A DNA stretch of 64,000 nucleotides, taken from NCBI RefSeq assembly GCF_001270745.1, contig NZ_KQ434753.1:155155-219154 (forward strand). The letters run 5' to 3'. Of this stretch, positions 8,914 through 17,350 are shown one piece after another (the stretch's first letter is position 1; every line of letters starts with the position of its first letter). This DNA comes from Jiangella muralis (GTDB lineage Bacteria; Actinomycetota; Actinomycetes; Jiangellales; Jiangellaceae). The notes beneath the pieces are model-generated. The model was not told where the DNA came from, ran no database searches, and saw only the letters and a program-made list of their open reading frames with translations. Made by a program: the position numbers and the translations under genes.

Positions 8914-8960
8914 GACGCGGCGCCACGAAACCTCGCAGGTCGTGGCGCCGCGTCGGCTTT
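8914..8960 (+). terminator. Intrinsic terminator after the MMPL gene
   Basis: 15-bp arms (8914-8928 GACGCGGCGCCACGA and 8940-8954) with an 11-nt loop are followed by GGCTTTT, 31 bp after the stop codon. Confidence 0.8.
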
Positions 8961-8978
8961 TGCGTCACAGTACAGAGC

Positions 8979-9389
8979 ATGAAGTGGGGAATCCGTCTGG
9001 TGCTCGCCGCCGCGGCGAACGGCGTGCTGCTGATGATCGCCGCGGTGCTGTTCGACAAGTTCCGCCTGTCCTTCACCGGCTGGCTGATCGGGACCATCCT
9101 GTTCACCGTCTTCACCATGCTGTTGCGCGGGATCATGGCGTCGGCGGCGCGCAAGTACGCGTCCAGCGCCACGTTCCTCGGCGGTCTGGTGCTCACGTGG
9201 GTCGGGCTGGTGCTGACCGACATCTTCACCGCCCGCAAGAACTTCGACCTCGAGGGCGCCGGCACGTGGCTGTTCACCACGCTCATCGTGTGGGTCGGCA
9301 CCGTCGTCTACGACCAGGTCGACGACCGCCTCCTCGACGCCGTCCACGGGCGGACGAAGGGCGGCGCGGGAGGCGCCGCCAGCGCGTAG
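8979..9389 (+). CDS. Small four-helix membrane protein, function unknown
   Basis: The product has 136 residues starting MKWGIRLVLAAAANGVLLMIAAVL. Four hydrophobic helices (about 5-24, 31-53, 64-85, 97-115) and a short polar tail resemble the phage-holin-like four-helix proteins common in actinobacteria, but I cannot place it in a family with certainty. CACAGT at 8966-8971 lies 7 nt before ATG, so a leaderless transcript starting just after the preceding terminator is plausible. The reading frame is open far upstream, but the upstream part is coded over the terminator hairpin and is rejected. Confidence 0.75.
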   Translation: MKWGIRLVLAAAANGVLLMIAAVLFDKFRLSFTGWLIGTILFTVFTMLLRGIMASAARKYASSATFLGGLVLTWVGLVLTDIFTARKNFDLEGAGTWLFTTLIVWVGTVVYDQVDDRLLDAVHGRTKGGAGGAASA

Positions 9390-9486
9390 CCGGCGGCGTC
9401 GTCGGCGCGTAGTCGGCGAATCGGTCCGGTGTCCGGCGGTGAGATTGGCACTCACGTGTGGACCGATCCGTCCATAGGTTCGGGTC

Positions 9487-10665
9487 ATGACCACCGCCAC
9501 GCTCACCGCCGCCACCACCGTCCACGCGCCGCTCATCTCCCGGGCGCTGCTGCTCCGGTTCGTCACGATCGTCGGCTCGTCGCTGGGCTTCTACCTGCCG
9601 CTGTCGGTGGTCCCGATGGTCGCCGAGGCGGCCGGTGCGACCGGCGCCGCGGGCCTGGCCACCGGCGCGCTGCTGACCGCGTCGATCGCCGGTGAGGTCG
9701 CGACGCCGCGGCTGGTCGCCCGGTTCGGCTACCGGCTAGCGCTGACCGCCGGACTGGTGCTGCTCGGCGCGCCCACACTGGTGCTGCTGGCCGCGCCGGA
9801 CCTGACGGTCTTGGTCGCGGTCAACGTGGTGCGCGGCCTCGGCTTCGGCGTCACGATCGTCGCCGGTGGCGCGTTGACGGCGACCCTGCTGCCCGCGGAC
9901 CGCCGCGGCGAAGGGCTGGCACTGGTCGGCGTCGTCGGCGGGATTCCCGCGCTGGTCGCGCTGCCGTTCGGGGTCTGGGCGGCCGGGCAGTGGGGCGCCG
10001 GGACGGTGTTCGCGATCACGGCGGTCGCCACGCTGCTCAGCCTGGTCGCCGTGCCCGGACTACCCGGCCGGACCGACGGCGCCGGCCGGGGCGGCGGCGG
10101 CTCGCACGGGGTGGTCGCCGGCCTGCGCGACGCCGGACTGGTCCGTCCGGCGGCCATCTTCGCGGCGTCAACGGTCGCGATCGGGGTGCTGGTGACGTTC
10201 CTGCCGCTGGCCACCGGGTCCACCTCCGTCGCGGCGGCCGCCCTGCTGGTCCAGCCCGCGACGGCGACCGTCACCCGCTGGGTGGCCGGGCGGGTGGGCG
10301 ACCGGCACGGCCAGGGCCGGCTGCTGGTGCCCGGCCTGCTGCTGGCCGCCGCCGGCCTGCTCGGCGTCAGCGCGACCGGCACCCCGGCCGCCGTCATCGC
10401 CGGCGCCGCCGTGTTCGGCGCCGGATTCGGGGTGCTGCAGAACGCGACGCTCGCGCTCATGTACACGCGGGTGAGCCCGGAGGGCTACGGCTCGGTCAGC
10501 GCCATCTGGAACGCGGCGTACGACATCGGCATGGCGACGGGCGCAGCCGGCGCCGGACTGGTCGCCGCCGGCGCGGGCTACCCCGTCGTGTTCGTGCTGG
10601 CCGCCGTACTGCTGGTGCCCGCACTGCGGCCGGCCGCCCGCGAGCGCCGCCTCGCGGCCAGCTGA
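9487..10665 (+). CDS. MFS transporter
   Basis: The 392-residue protein has about 12 membrane helices and the MFS loop pattern ARFGYRLALTAG between helices 2 and 3, repeated as AGRVGDRHGQGRLLVPG in the second half. It has no long soluble insert. The compact size and Gly/Ala-rich helices fit a drug- or metabolite-efflux member (DHA1-like); substrate unknown. TAGGTT at 9475-9480 sits exactly 6 nt before ATG, so the gene is likely leaderless. It is monocistronic: the repeat element starts just after its stop. Confidence 0.88.
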   Translation: MTTATLTAATTVHAPLISRALLLRFVTIVGSSLGFYLPLSVVPMVAEAAGATGAAGLATGALLTASIAGEVATPRLVARFGYRLALTAGLVLLGAPTLVLLAAPDLTVLVAVNVVRGLGFGVTIVAGGALTATLLPADRRGEGLALVGVVGGIPALVALPFGVWAAGQWGAGTVFAITAVATLLSLVAVPGLPGRTDGAGRGGGGSHGVVAGLRDAGLVRPAAIFAASTVAIGVLVTFLPLATGSTSVAAAALLVQPATATVTRWVAGRVGDRHGQGRLLVPGLLLAAAGLLGVSATGTPAAVIAGAAVFGAGFGVLQNATLALMYTRVSPEGYGSVSAIWNAAYDIGMATGAAGAGLVAAGAGYPVVFVLAAVLLVPALRPAARERRLAAS

Positions 10666-10687
10666 CCACGGCCGTGCGCCGTTGGGC

Positions 10688-11266
10688 GCACGTTGGCCGT
10701 CCCCCTGGCGCCCATTCTCTTAGCCGGAACCACGCGCCTCAAGCGGACCCGAATGGCGCTTCGCGCGACGGTGACCGCTTGACCCGCGTACTCCCGGCCA
10801 AGAACGGGCAGCTATCAGGGGGACGGGGGCAGTCTGGGCACAGCCCGCGCCCGATATGCACCGTTCGCGGGACCCTGCGCCGTAGGCCTCCTGGGTGTGA
10901 GGCGCGTCCTGGGTCTCACGCGCGCCGAACACCCATTTCGAGCCCGAAAGCGCGCCTCACACCCAGGACGCGCCTCACACCCAGGTTGGCAGCGCCGACG
11001 TCCTGGTCTGCCGTCACGTCCTGGTCCCCAGTCACGCCACCAGCCCCGAACCCGCCATAAAGCGCGACCACAGACCACGACGTCACCCCAGACCAGGACC
11101 CGCCCCGGCGGACCGTCGCCACACTTCCCCCGTCCCCCTGATAGCTGCCCGTTCTTGGCCGCGGTGCCGCGGGTCAAGCGGTGCTTCGCCCGCGCGAAGC
11201 GCCGATGGGCTCCGCTTGAGGCGCGGTGCCGCGGCTAAGAAAATGGGCAGCAGGGGGACGGCCCAC
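10688..11266. repeat. Large inverted-repeat element (family A, copy 1)
   Basis: Two arms of about 155 bp (10688-10850 and 11113-11266) are inverted copies with roughly 85 % identity; they share GGCCGTCCCCCT, CGCCTCAAGCGGA, CCGCTTGACCCGCG and a CAGCTATCAGGGGGACGGGG core. Between them is another perfect 25-bp inverted repeat (10890-10914 and 10961-10985), of which the right arm lies in a tandem of 18-bp units (CGCGCCTCACACCCAGG). No protein-coding gene is seen. Parts of the same design recur at 41029-41137 and 58045-58209. It fills most of the gap between the MFS gene and the LysR gene. Confidence 0.85.
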
Positions 11267-11362
11267 CGCCGCAAAACGGCGAACTGCCGCAAAGCGGCCA
11301 ACGCGGCAGACCCCGGCGAACCGACCGCCCCTCGGACCAGGCCAGACACCATCAACCAGGGA

Positions 11363-12274
11363 TCAGCCGGCCGGGTGGCCCGGCCCGAGCTCGACAGCGG
11401 CGGCGAGGGCTTCGCGGCAGGCGAGGATGGACGGGCGCTGGGCCATGGACCGGCGGGCGGCGGTGAACACCGTCCGGTGCGGCACGCCGTCGAGGTCGAC
11501 CAGCCGCACCGACGGCGGGCGGCGGGCCCACATGAGGTCGGGGATCAGGGCGACCGCGTTGCCGGTCTCGATCAGCTCGATCTGCGCCGTCAGGTCGGCC
11601 GTCTCGAACCGCACGTCCGGCTCGAACCCGGCCTGACGGCAGGCCTGCTCGGCGAAGTGCCGCGACGCCGCGCCATGCGGCTCGGCCACCCAGGGCAGGC
11701 CGGCGGTGTCGGCCAGCCGGGTGATGTGCTCCCACGCGGGACCGGGCGGGACGGCCAGGCGGAGGGCGTCGTGGGTGAGGCCGACGCGGTCCAGCTCCGG
11801 GTGCCAGGGCGCGGCGTGGTTCGGGTACTGCTCGGCGACGACGAGGTCGAAGTCGCGGGCGAACGTCTCCAGCAGCGCGGTCTCCGGCTCGCGCTGCGTC
11901 ATGGTGACGCGCAGCCGCGGGTGCCGCTCGGCGAGCGTGTGCAGCAGGTCCGGCATCAGCGCCAGCGCGGCGGACTGGAAGACGGCGAGGCGGACGGTGC
12001 CGGTGGCCTCCTGCAGCGACGCGCGCAGGTCCGACTCCGCCTCCTCCAGGCGCTGCAGGACGACGGCGGTGTGCTCGACGAGGATCTCCGCCTGCGGGGT
12101 GAGCTGCAGCCGGCGGCCGACCTTGCGCAGCAGCGGGACGCCGGCCTCCTTCTCCAGCAGGGTGAGCTGCTGCGACACGGACGACGGGCTCTGGTGCAGG
12201 GCTGCGGCAACGTCGGCGATGGTGCCGCGAACGGCCAGTTCCCGGAGAAGCCGCAGCCGGCGGACGTCGAGCAC
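11363..12274 (-). CDS. LysR-family regulator, probably of putA
   Basis: The product has 303 residues. An N-terminal winged helix-turn-helix (LRLLRELAVRGTIADVAAALHQSPSSVSQQLTLLE) and a substrate-binding domain with two Rossmann-like lobes (from about residue 88, VRLAVFQSAALALMPDLL) are the LysR layout. The start chosen is GTG 12274, which has GGAGG 5 nt upstream; a TTG 12 nt earlier overlaps that site. It is divergent from putA, and a perfect palindrome lies between them, so regulation of proline catabolism is the likely job. Autorepression is probable because the palindrome covers the -35 region of its own promoter (TACTGT, 12295-12290 on this strand). The last codons lie about 95 bp beyond the end of the repeat element. 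Confidence 0.88.
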   Translation of the reverse strand: MLDVRRLRLLRELAVRGTIADVAAALHQSPSSVSQQLTLLEKEAGVPLLRKVGRRLQLTPQAEILVEHTAVVLQRLEEAESDLRASLQEATGTVRLAVFQSAALALMPDLLHTLAERHPRLRVTMTQREPETALLETFARDFDLVVAEQYPNHAAPWHPELDRVGLTHDALRLAVPPGPAWEHITRLADTAGLPWVAEPHGAASRHFAEQACRQAGFEPDVRFETADLTAQIELIETGNAVALIPDLMWARRPPSVRLVDLDGVPHRTVFTAARRSMAQRPSILACREALAAAVELGPGHPAG

Positions 12275-12301
12275 GGTAGCCTCCAAGAAACAGTAAGCGG
12301 A

Positions 12302-12321
12302 TCTGACGAGTACTCGTCAGA
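12302..12321. promoter_or_regulatory. Palindromic operator between lysR and putA
   Basis: TCTGACGAGT / ACTCGTCAGA is a perfect 20-bp palindrome. Its centre is about 54 bp upstream of ATG 12366 of putA, the usual distance for a LysR activator site if that ATG is also the transcription start, and 37 bp upstream of the regulator's GTG. Confidence 0.75.
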
Positions 12322-12365
12322 AAACATCGCTTTACCTTATGCCAACGGGTGACCAGACTGTGGAC

Positions 12366-15300
12366 ATGGCCGTGACCTGGAACGACACCGACGCTCGCGC
12401 GGGCGGGCTGAACGAGTTGCTGGCGCTGTCCGACGAGGTCGTCGCGACCGTCCGCCGCTGGCTGGACGAGTCCGCGCAGCACCCCGCCAGCGCGGCCGCG
12501 CAGCGGCTCTCCCAGGTGCTGGCCGACCCCAGTGGGCTGCCGTTCGCCGTCGGTTTCGTCGACGGCGTCATCCGGCCCGAGGACCCGAAGGTCGCCGCCC
12601 ACGCCCTGCGCGAGCTGGCCGCCGACGTGCCCGCGTTCCTGCCCGCGCACCTGCGGCTCGCGGTCCGGGCCGGCGGACTGGCCGGACGGGTCGCGCCCGG
12701 GCTGGTCGTGCCGATCGCCCGGCGGGCGCTGCGCGAGATGGTCGGCCACCTGGTCGTCGACGCGCGGCCGGCCAAGCTGGGCAAGGCGATCGGCCGCATC
12801 CGCCGCGACTGCGGCCGGCTCAACGTCAACCTGCTGGGCGAGGCCGTGCTCGGCGAGCGCGAGGCCCGCCGCCGCCTCGACGGCACGCTGAAGGTGCTGG
12901 ACCGCCCGGACGTCGACTACGTGTCGGTGAAGGTGTCGTCGACGGTGGCGCCGCACTCGGCGTGGGCGTTCGACGACACCGTCGCGCACGTCGTCGAGGC
13001 GCTCACCCCGCTGTACCGGCGGGCCGCGGCCGCGGCGACGTTCGTCAACCTGGACATGGAGGAGTACCGCGACCTCGAGCTGACGACGGCGGTCTTCACC
13101 ACGCTGCTGGACCGGCCCGAGTTCGAGGGACTGGAGGCCGGCATCGTCCTGCAGGCCTACCTGCCGGACACGCCGGCGACGATGGTCCGGCTGCAGGAGT
13201 GGGCGGCCGCGCGCCGGGCCCGCGGCGGCGCGCCGGTCAAGGTGCGCGTCGTCAAGGGCGCGAACCTGCCGATGGAGCGGGTCGAGGCGTCGCTGCGCGG
13301 CTGGCCGCTGGCCACCTGGCACAGCAAGCAGGAGACCGACACCAACTACAAGCGGCTGCTCGACTACGCGCTGCGGCCCGAGCACATCGGCAACGTGCAC
13401 ATCGGCGTCGCCGGGCACAACCTGTTCGACCTCGCCTTCGCCTGGCTGCTGGCCGGGCGGCGCGGTGTCCGCGACGGCGTCGAGGTCGAGATGCTGCTGG
13501 GCATGGCCCAGGGGCAGGCCGAGGTGGTCCGCCGCGAGGTCGGCAAGGTCCGGCTCTACACCCCGGTCGTGCACCCGCGCGAGTTCGACGTCGCCATCGC
13601 CTACCTGGTGCGGCGGCTGGAGGAGGGCGCGAGCGCGGAGAACTTCCTGTCCGCGCTGGCCGGGCTGCACGACCACGAGGAGCTGTTCGTCCGCGAGCGC
13701 GACCGGTTCCTCGCCTCACTGGCCGCGCTGGACCGTGCGGTGCCGCGTCCGCACCGCGTCCAGGACCGCCGCGAGCCGGTGACCGGCGCCGTCCAGGCCG
13801 AGTTCCAGAACGTGCCCGACACCGACCCCGCGCTGCCCGGCAACGTGGCGTGGAGCCGCGACATCCTGGCCCGCGCGGCCGCCAGCACGGCCGGCGCGGC
13901 CACGGTCGACGCCGCGGTCGTCACCACGGCCGACGACCTGGACGCCGTCCTGGCGACGGCGGAGGCGGCCGGCCGCGACTGGGGCGCGCGGACCGGCGCC
14001 GAGCGGGCCGCGGTGCTGCGCCGCGCCGCCGTCGAGCTGGAGCGGCGCCGGGCCGAGCTGCTGGAGGTCATGGCGGCCGAGGCCGGCAAGACCCTCGACC
14101 AGGGCGACCCGGAGGTGTCCGAGGCGATCGACTTCGCGAACTACTACGCGAGCCTGGCCGAGCGGCTCGACGACGTCGACGGCGCGGTTCGGCGGCCGGT
14201 GCCGCTGACCGTCGTCACGCCGCCGTGGAACTTCCCGGTCGCCATCCCGGCCGGGTCGACGCTGGCCGCGCTGGCCGCCGGGTCCGCCGTCGTGCTGAAG
14301 CCGGCGTCGCAGGCGGTGCGCTGCGGCGCGGTGCTGGCCGAGGCCCTGTGGGCGGCCGGGGTCCCGCGCGACGTGCTGCGGCTGCTGCGGGTCGGCGAGT
14401 CCTCGCTGGGCCGGCGGCTGGTGTCCGACCCGCGGCTCGGCCGGCTCATCCTCACCGGCGCGTTCGAGACCGCCGAGCTGTTCCGCTCGTTCCGCACCGA
14501 CCTCCCGCTGCTGGCCGAGACCAGCGGCAAGAACGCCATCGTCGTCACCCCGAGCGCCGACATCGACCTCGCCGTCCGCGACGTCGTGTACTCCGCGTTC
14601 GGCCACGCCGGGCAGAAGTGCTCGGCGGCGTCGCTGGTCATCCTGGTCGGCTCGGTGGCGCGGTCGCGCCGGTTCCGCGACCAGCTGGTCGACGCCGTCG
14701 CGTCGTTGAAGGTGGGGCTGCCGACCGACCCCACGACGCAGATGGGCCCGCTCATCGGCCCGGCCGACGGCAAGCTGCTGCGGGCGCTGACGACGCTCGG
14801 CCCGGGCGAGTCGTGGGTGGTGCGGCCGCGCCAGCTCGACGACGAGGGGCGCAGCTGGTCGCCCGGCGTCAAGGTCGGCGTCGCGGACGGCTCGGAGTAC
14901 CACCTGACGGAGTACTTCGGCCCGGTGCTCGGGATCATGACCGCGGCCACCCTGGACGAGGCGATCGCCCTGCAGAACCGGGTCGCCTACGGCCTCACCG
15001 CGGGCCTGCACACCCGCGACGCCGCCGACGTCGCCACCTGGCTGAACCGCGTCGAGGCCGGCAACCTCTACGTCAACCGCGGCACCACCGGCGCGATCGT
15101 CCGGCGGCAGCCGTTCGGCGGCTGGAAGCGCTCCGCCGTCGGCGCCGGCACCAAGGCCGGCGGACCGAACTACCTCGTGGGACTGACCGGTTGGTCTCCC
15201 GCGCCGTCCACCGCCGCGGCGCCGCTGGCCGCCGGGCCGGCCGCGCTGCTGGCCGCCGCGCACGCCGCCGGGCTGGCCGGTGCCGACGCGCTGGAGCGGG

Positions 15301-15812
15301 CGCTGCGCAGCGACGCCGCCGCCTGGCGCGACGAATTCGGTGTCGCCCGCGACGTGTCCGGGCTGAGCGCCGAGCGCAACGTGTTCCGCTACCTGCCGCA
15401 CCCGGTCACGGTCCGGCACGAGTCCGGCGCGCCGGTGGCTGACCTGCTGCGAGTGGTCGCGGCCGGCGTGCTCGCGGGCGCCCGGGTGACGGTGTCGGCG
15501 ATCGGCGAGCTGCCCGCCGCGGTGACGTCCGCGGTGACGGCGCTGGGCGTCGGCGTCGCGATCGAGCCGGCGGCGGACTGGCGGCGCCGGGCGGCGACAC
15601 TGACCGGACGGGTCCGGCTGGTCGGCGGCGACGCGGCGACGTTGTACGAGGCGTCCGGCGGCCGTCCCGACCTCGCCGTCTACGCCCAGCCGGTGACCGA
15701 GGCCGGTCGCGTCGAGCTGCTGCCGTTCCTGCACGAGCAGGCCGTGAGCATCACCGCGCACCGGTTCGGCTCGCCCGACCCGCTGGCGGCCGGGGCTACG
15801 CTCGCGGGATGA
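12366..15812 (+). CDS. putA: Bifunctional proline dehydrogenase / P5C dehydrogenase
   Basis: The enzyme oxidises proline to pyrroline-5-carboxylate (FAD) and then to glutamate (NAD+). The first ~460 residues are the proline dehydrogenase barrel (NLDMEEYRDLELT, GMAQGQAEVVRREVG, YLVRRLEEGASAENFL). A middle ALDH domain follows with LLAETSGKNA (general-base Glu) and GHAGQKCSAASL (catalytic Cys). A C-terminal ALDH-like tail of about 200 residues closes the chain. There is no ribbon-helix-helix domain, so it is not a self-repressing PutA as in enterobacteria; this fits control by the divergent LysR. ATG 12339 is also in frame, but TACCTT abuts it, while CAGACT lies 6 nt before 12366. The stop overlaps the next gene (ATGA). 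Confidence 0.93.
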   Translation: MAVTWNDTDARAGGLNELLALSDEVVATVRRWLDESAQHPASAAAQRLSQVLADPSGLPFAVGFVDGVIRPEDPKVAAHALRELAADVPAFLPAHLRLAVRAGGLAGRVAPGLVVPIARRALREMVGHLVVDARPAKLGKAIGRIRRDCGRLNVNLLGEAVLGEREARRRLDGTLKVLDRPDVDYVSVKVSSTVAPHSAWAFDDTVAHVVEALTPLYRRAAAAATFVNLDMEEYRDLELTTAVFTTLLDRPEFEGLEAGIVLQAYLPDTPATMVRLQEWAAARRARGGAPVKVRVVKGANLPMERVEASLRGWPLATWHSKQETDTNYKRLLDYALRPEHIGNVHIGVAGHNLFDLAFAWLLAGRRGVRDGVEVEMLLGMAQGQAEVVRREVGKVRLYTPVVHPREFDVAIAYLVRRLEEGASAENFLSALAGLHDHEELFVRERDRFLASLAALDRAVPRPHRVQDRREPVTGAVQAEFQNVPDTDPALPGNVAWSRDILARAAASTAGAATVDAAVVTTADDLDAVLATAEAAGRDWGARTGAERAAVLRRAAVELERRRAELLEVMAAEAGKTLDQGDPEVSEAIDFANYYASLAERLDDVDGAVRRPVPLTVVTPPWNFPVAIPAGSTLAALAAGSAVVLKPASQAVRCGAVLAEALWAAGVPRDVLRLLRVGESSLGRRLVSDPRLGRLILTGAFETAELFRSFRTDLPLLAETSGKNAIVVTPSADIDLAVRDVVYSAFGHAGQKCSAASLVILVGSVARSRRFRDQLVDAVASLKVGLPTDPTTQMGPLIGPADGKLLRALTTLGPGESWVVRPRQLDDEGRSWSPGVKVGVADGSEYHLTEYFGPVLGIMTAATLDEAIALQNRVAYGLTAGLHTRDAADVATWLNRVEAGNLYVNRGTTGAIVRRQPFGGWKRSAVGAGTKAGGPNYLVGLTGWSPAPSTAAAPLAAGPAALLAAAHAAGLAGADALERALRSDAAAWRDEFGVARDVSGLSAERNVFRYLPHPVTVRHESGAPVADLLRVVAAGVLAGARVTVSAIGELPAAVTSAVTALGVGVAIEPAADWRRRAATLTGRVRLVGGDAATLYEASGGRPDLAVYAQPVTEAGRVELLPFLHEQAVSITAHRFGSPDPLAAGATLAG

Positions 15813-17350
15813 CCGCGCGTAACGCCGACGTCCGGGCCGCCCTCGAGTTCCACGCGGCGACGCGGTACTGGCGCGGCGGCGACGGCATCGTCATGGGCAC
15901 GCCGCCCGACGTCGAGGACGGCATCTGGGAGAAGGACCGCTCGCTCGAGCCGTACCCGTTCAAGGTGTACGAGACGCTCGAGCCGATCGGGATCCCGCGC
16001 GAGTTCGCGCCGTCGCCGGTCCCGGCGCTGGCCGCGGTGTCGGCGACGGGCCGGGGCGGTGCCGGGGCGCCGGACCTGGCGTTCTTGGCCCGGATCGCAC
16101 GACTGAGCAACGGGCTGTTGGACCGCACCGTCACCGTCCGCGGCACCACCATCACCTACCGGACGGCCGGCGGCACCGGCGCGCGCTACCACCTGGAGCT
16201 GTACTTCGCCTGCGCCGACCTGCCCGATCTCGGCGCGGGCCTCTACCACTACGCCGCGCACGACCACAGCCTGCGTCAGGTCCGCTCCGGTGACGTCCGT
16301 TCCGCGCTGGGTGTCGAGGCCCCGGTCGTCATGGCGGTGACCAGCACGTTCTGGCGCAACGCCTGGCGGTACAAGGCACGGGCGTACCGGCACGCGTTCT
16401 GGGACGCGGGCACGTCGCTGTCGCAGGCGCTGGCGGTGGCCGCGTCGGCCGGCGTCCCGGCGGAGCTGGTGCTGGGCTTCGCCGACCAGGAGGTCAACGC
16501 CGTCCTCGGCATCGACGGCGTGCGCGAGGCGACGCTCGCGCTGTGCGCGCTCGGCACCGGCGGCCCGCCCCCGCCGGACGTCGCGGAGCTGCCGCCGGTG
16601 GACCTGCCGGTGCGGCCGGTGTCGCCGCGCGAGGTCACCTTCCCCGCGATCCCGGCGATGCACCTGGCGTCGTCGCTGGACACCGGCGCCGAGGCGGCGG
16701 CCTGGCGGTCGCGCTCCGTCGATGCGGCGCGCCCGGAACCGGCCGGGCCGCTCACCGCGCTGGACCCGCTGCCCGACGACGCGCTGCCGCCCGAGCCGGT
16801 CGAGGACGTGATCCTGCGCCGCCGCTCGACCCGCAACTACGACACCTCCGTGGACCTCGGGTTCCGCGACTTCTCCACGCTGCTGGACCGCTCGTCGCGG
16901 GCCTACGCCGCCGACGTCCGGCCGCCGCTCGACTGCTACCTCATCGTCAACGCCGTCGAGGCCCTGACGCCCGGCATCTACCTGCACCACCCGGCGCGTG
17001 GAGCCGTCGAGCTGCTGCGCGCGGGCGACTTCCGCGCCGACGCCGCACGCATCGCCGTCGGCCAGGAGTACTGCGCGAACGCGCACGTCAACGCGTACTG
17101 GCTGGCCGACCTCGGTCCGCTGCTGGCGGCGTACGGCAACCGCGGCTACCGCGCCGCCCAGCTGACCAGCGCGCTGCAGCCCGGGAAGCTGCACCTCGGC
17201 ACGCACGCACTCGGCCTCGGCGCCGTCGGCTCCACGTCGGCCGACGACGACGTGGTCGAGTTCTTCTCGCCGCACGCGGCCGGCAAGACCTACCTGTTCG
17301 TGACGGTGTTCGGCGTCAAGCGGCCGCGAACCGCTCCCCCGCGTCCGTGA
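15809..17350 (+). CDS. SagB/ThcOx-type tandem nitroreductase-fold oxidoreductase
   Basis: The 513-residue protein has two copies of the flavin-dependent nitroreductase fold. The first (about 75-250) has the RLSNGLL and GARYHLELYFACADLPDLGAGLYHY pattern of SagB-type dehydrogenases. The second (about 335-505) has ILRRRSTRNYD at its start and PGKLHLGTHALGLGAVGST near its end. SagB enzymes oxidise azolines to azoles in thiazole/oxazole-modified peptides, but no YcaO gene or precursor peptide is next to it here. Its ATG overlaps the putA stop by 4 bp, so it is translated with putA; a role linked to proline or pyrroline oxidation is a speculation from context. It overlaps the convergent aminotransferase tail by 35 bp. 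Confidence 0.82.
   Translation: MTARNADVRAALEFHAATRYWRGGDGIVMGTPPDVEDGIWEKDRSLEPYPFKVYETLEPIGIPREFAPSPVPALAAVSATGRGGAGAPDLAFLARIARLSNGLLDRTVTVRGTTITYRTAGGTGARYHLELYFACADLPDLGAGLYHYAAHDHSLRQVRSGDVRSALGVEAPVVMAVTSTFWRNAWRYKARAYRHAFWDAGTSLSQALAVAASAGVPAELVLGFADQEVNAVLGIDGVREATLALCALGTGGPPPPDVAELPPVDLPVRPVSPREVTFPAIPAMHLASSLDTGAEAAAWRSRSVDAARPEPAGPLTALDPLPDDALPPEPVEDVILRRRSTRNYDTSVDLGFRDFSTLLDRSSRAYAADVRPPLDCYLIVNAVEALTPGIYLHHPARGAVELLRAGDFRADAARIAVGQEYCANAHVNAYWLADLGPLLAAYGNRGYRAAQLTSALQPGKLHLGTHALGLGAVGSTSADDDVVEFFSPHAAGKTYLFVTVFGVKRPRTAPPRP

Noticed and set aside
9445-9453. TTGGCACTC before the MFS gene, like half of a CIRCE (HrcA) element
   Set aside because: The inverted partner GAGTGCCAA is absent at the needed 9-bp distance.
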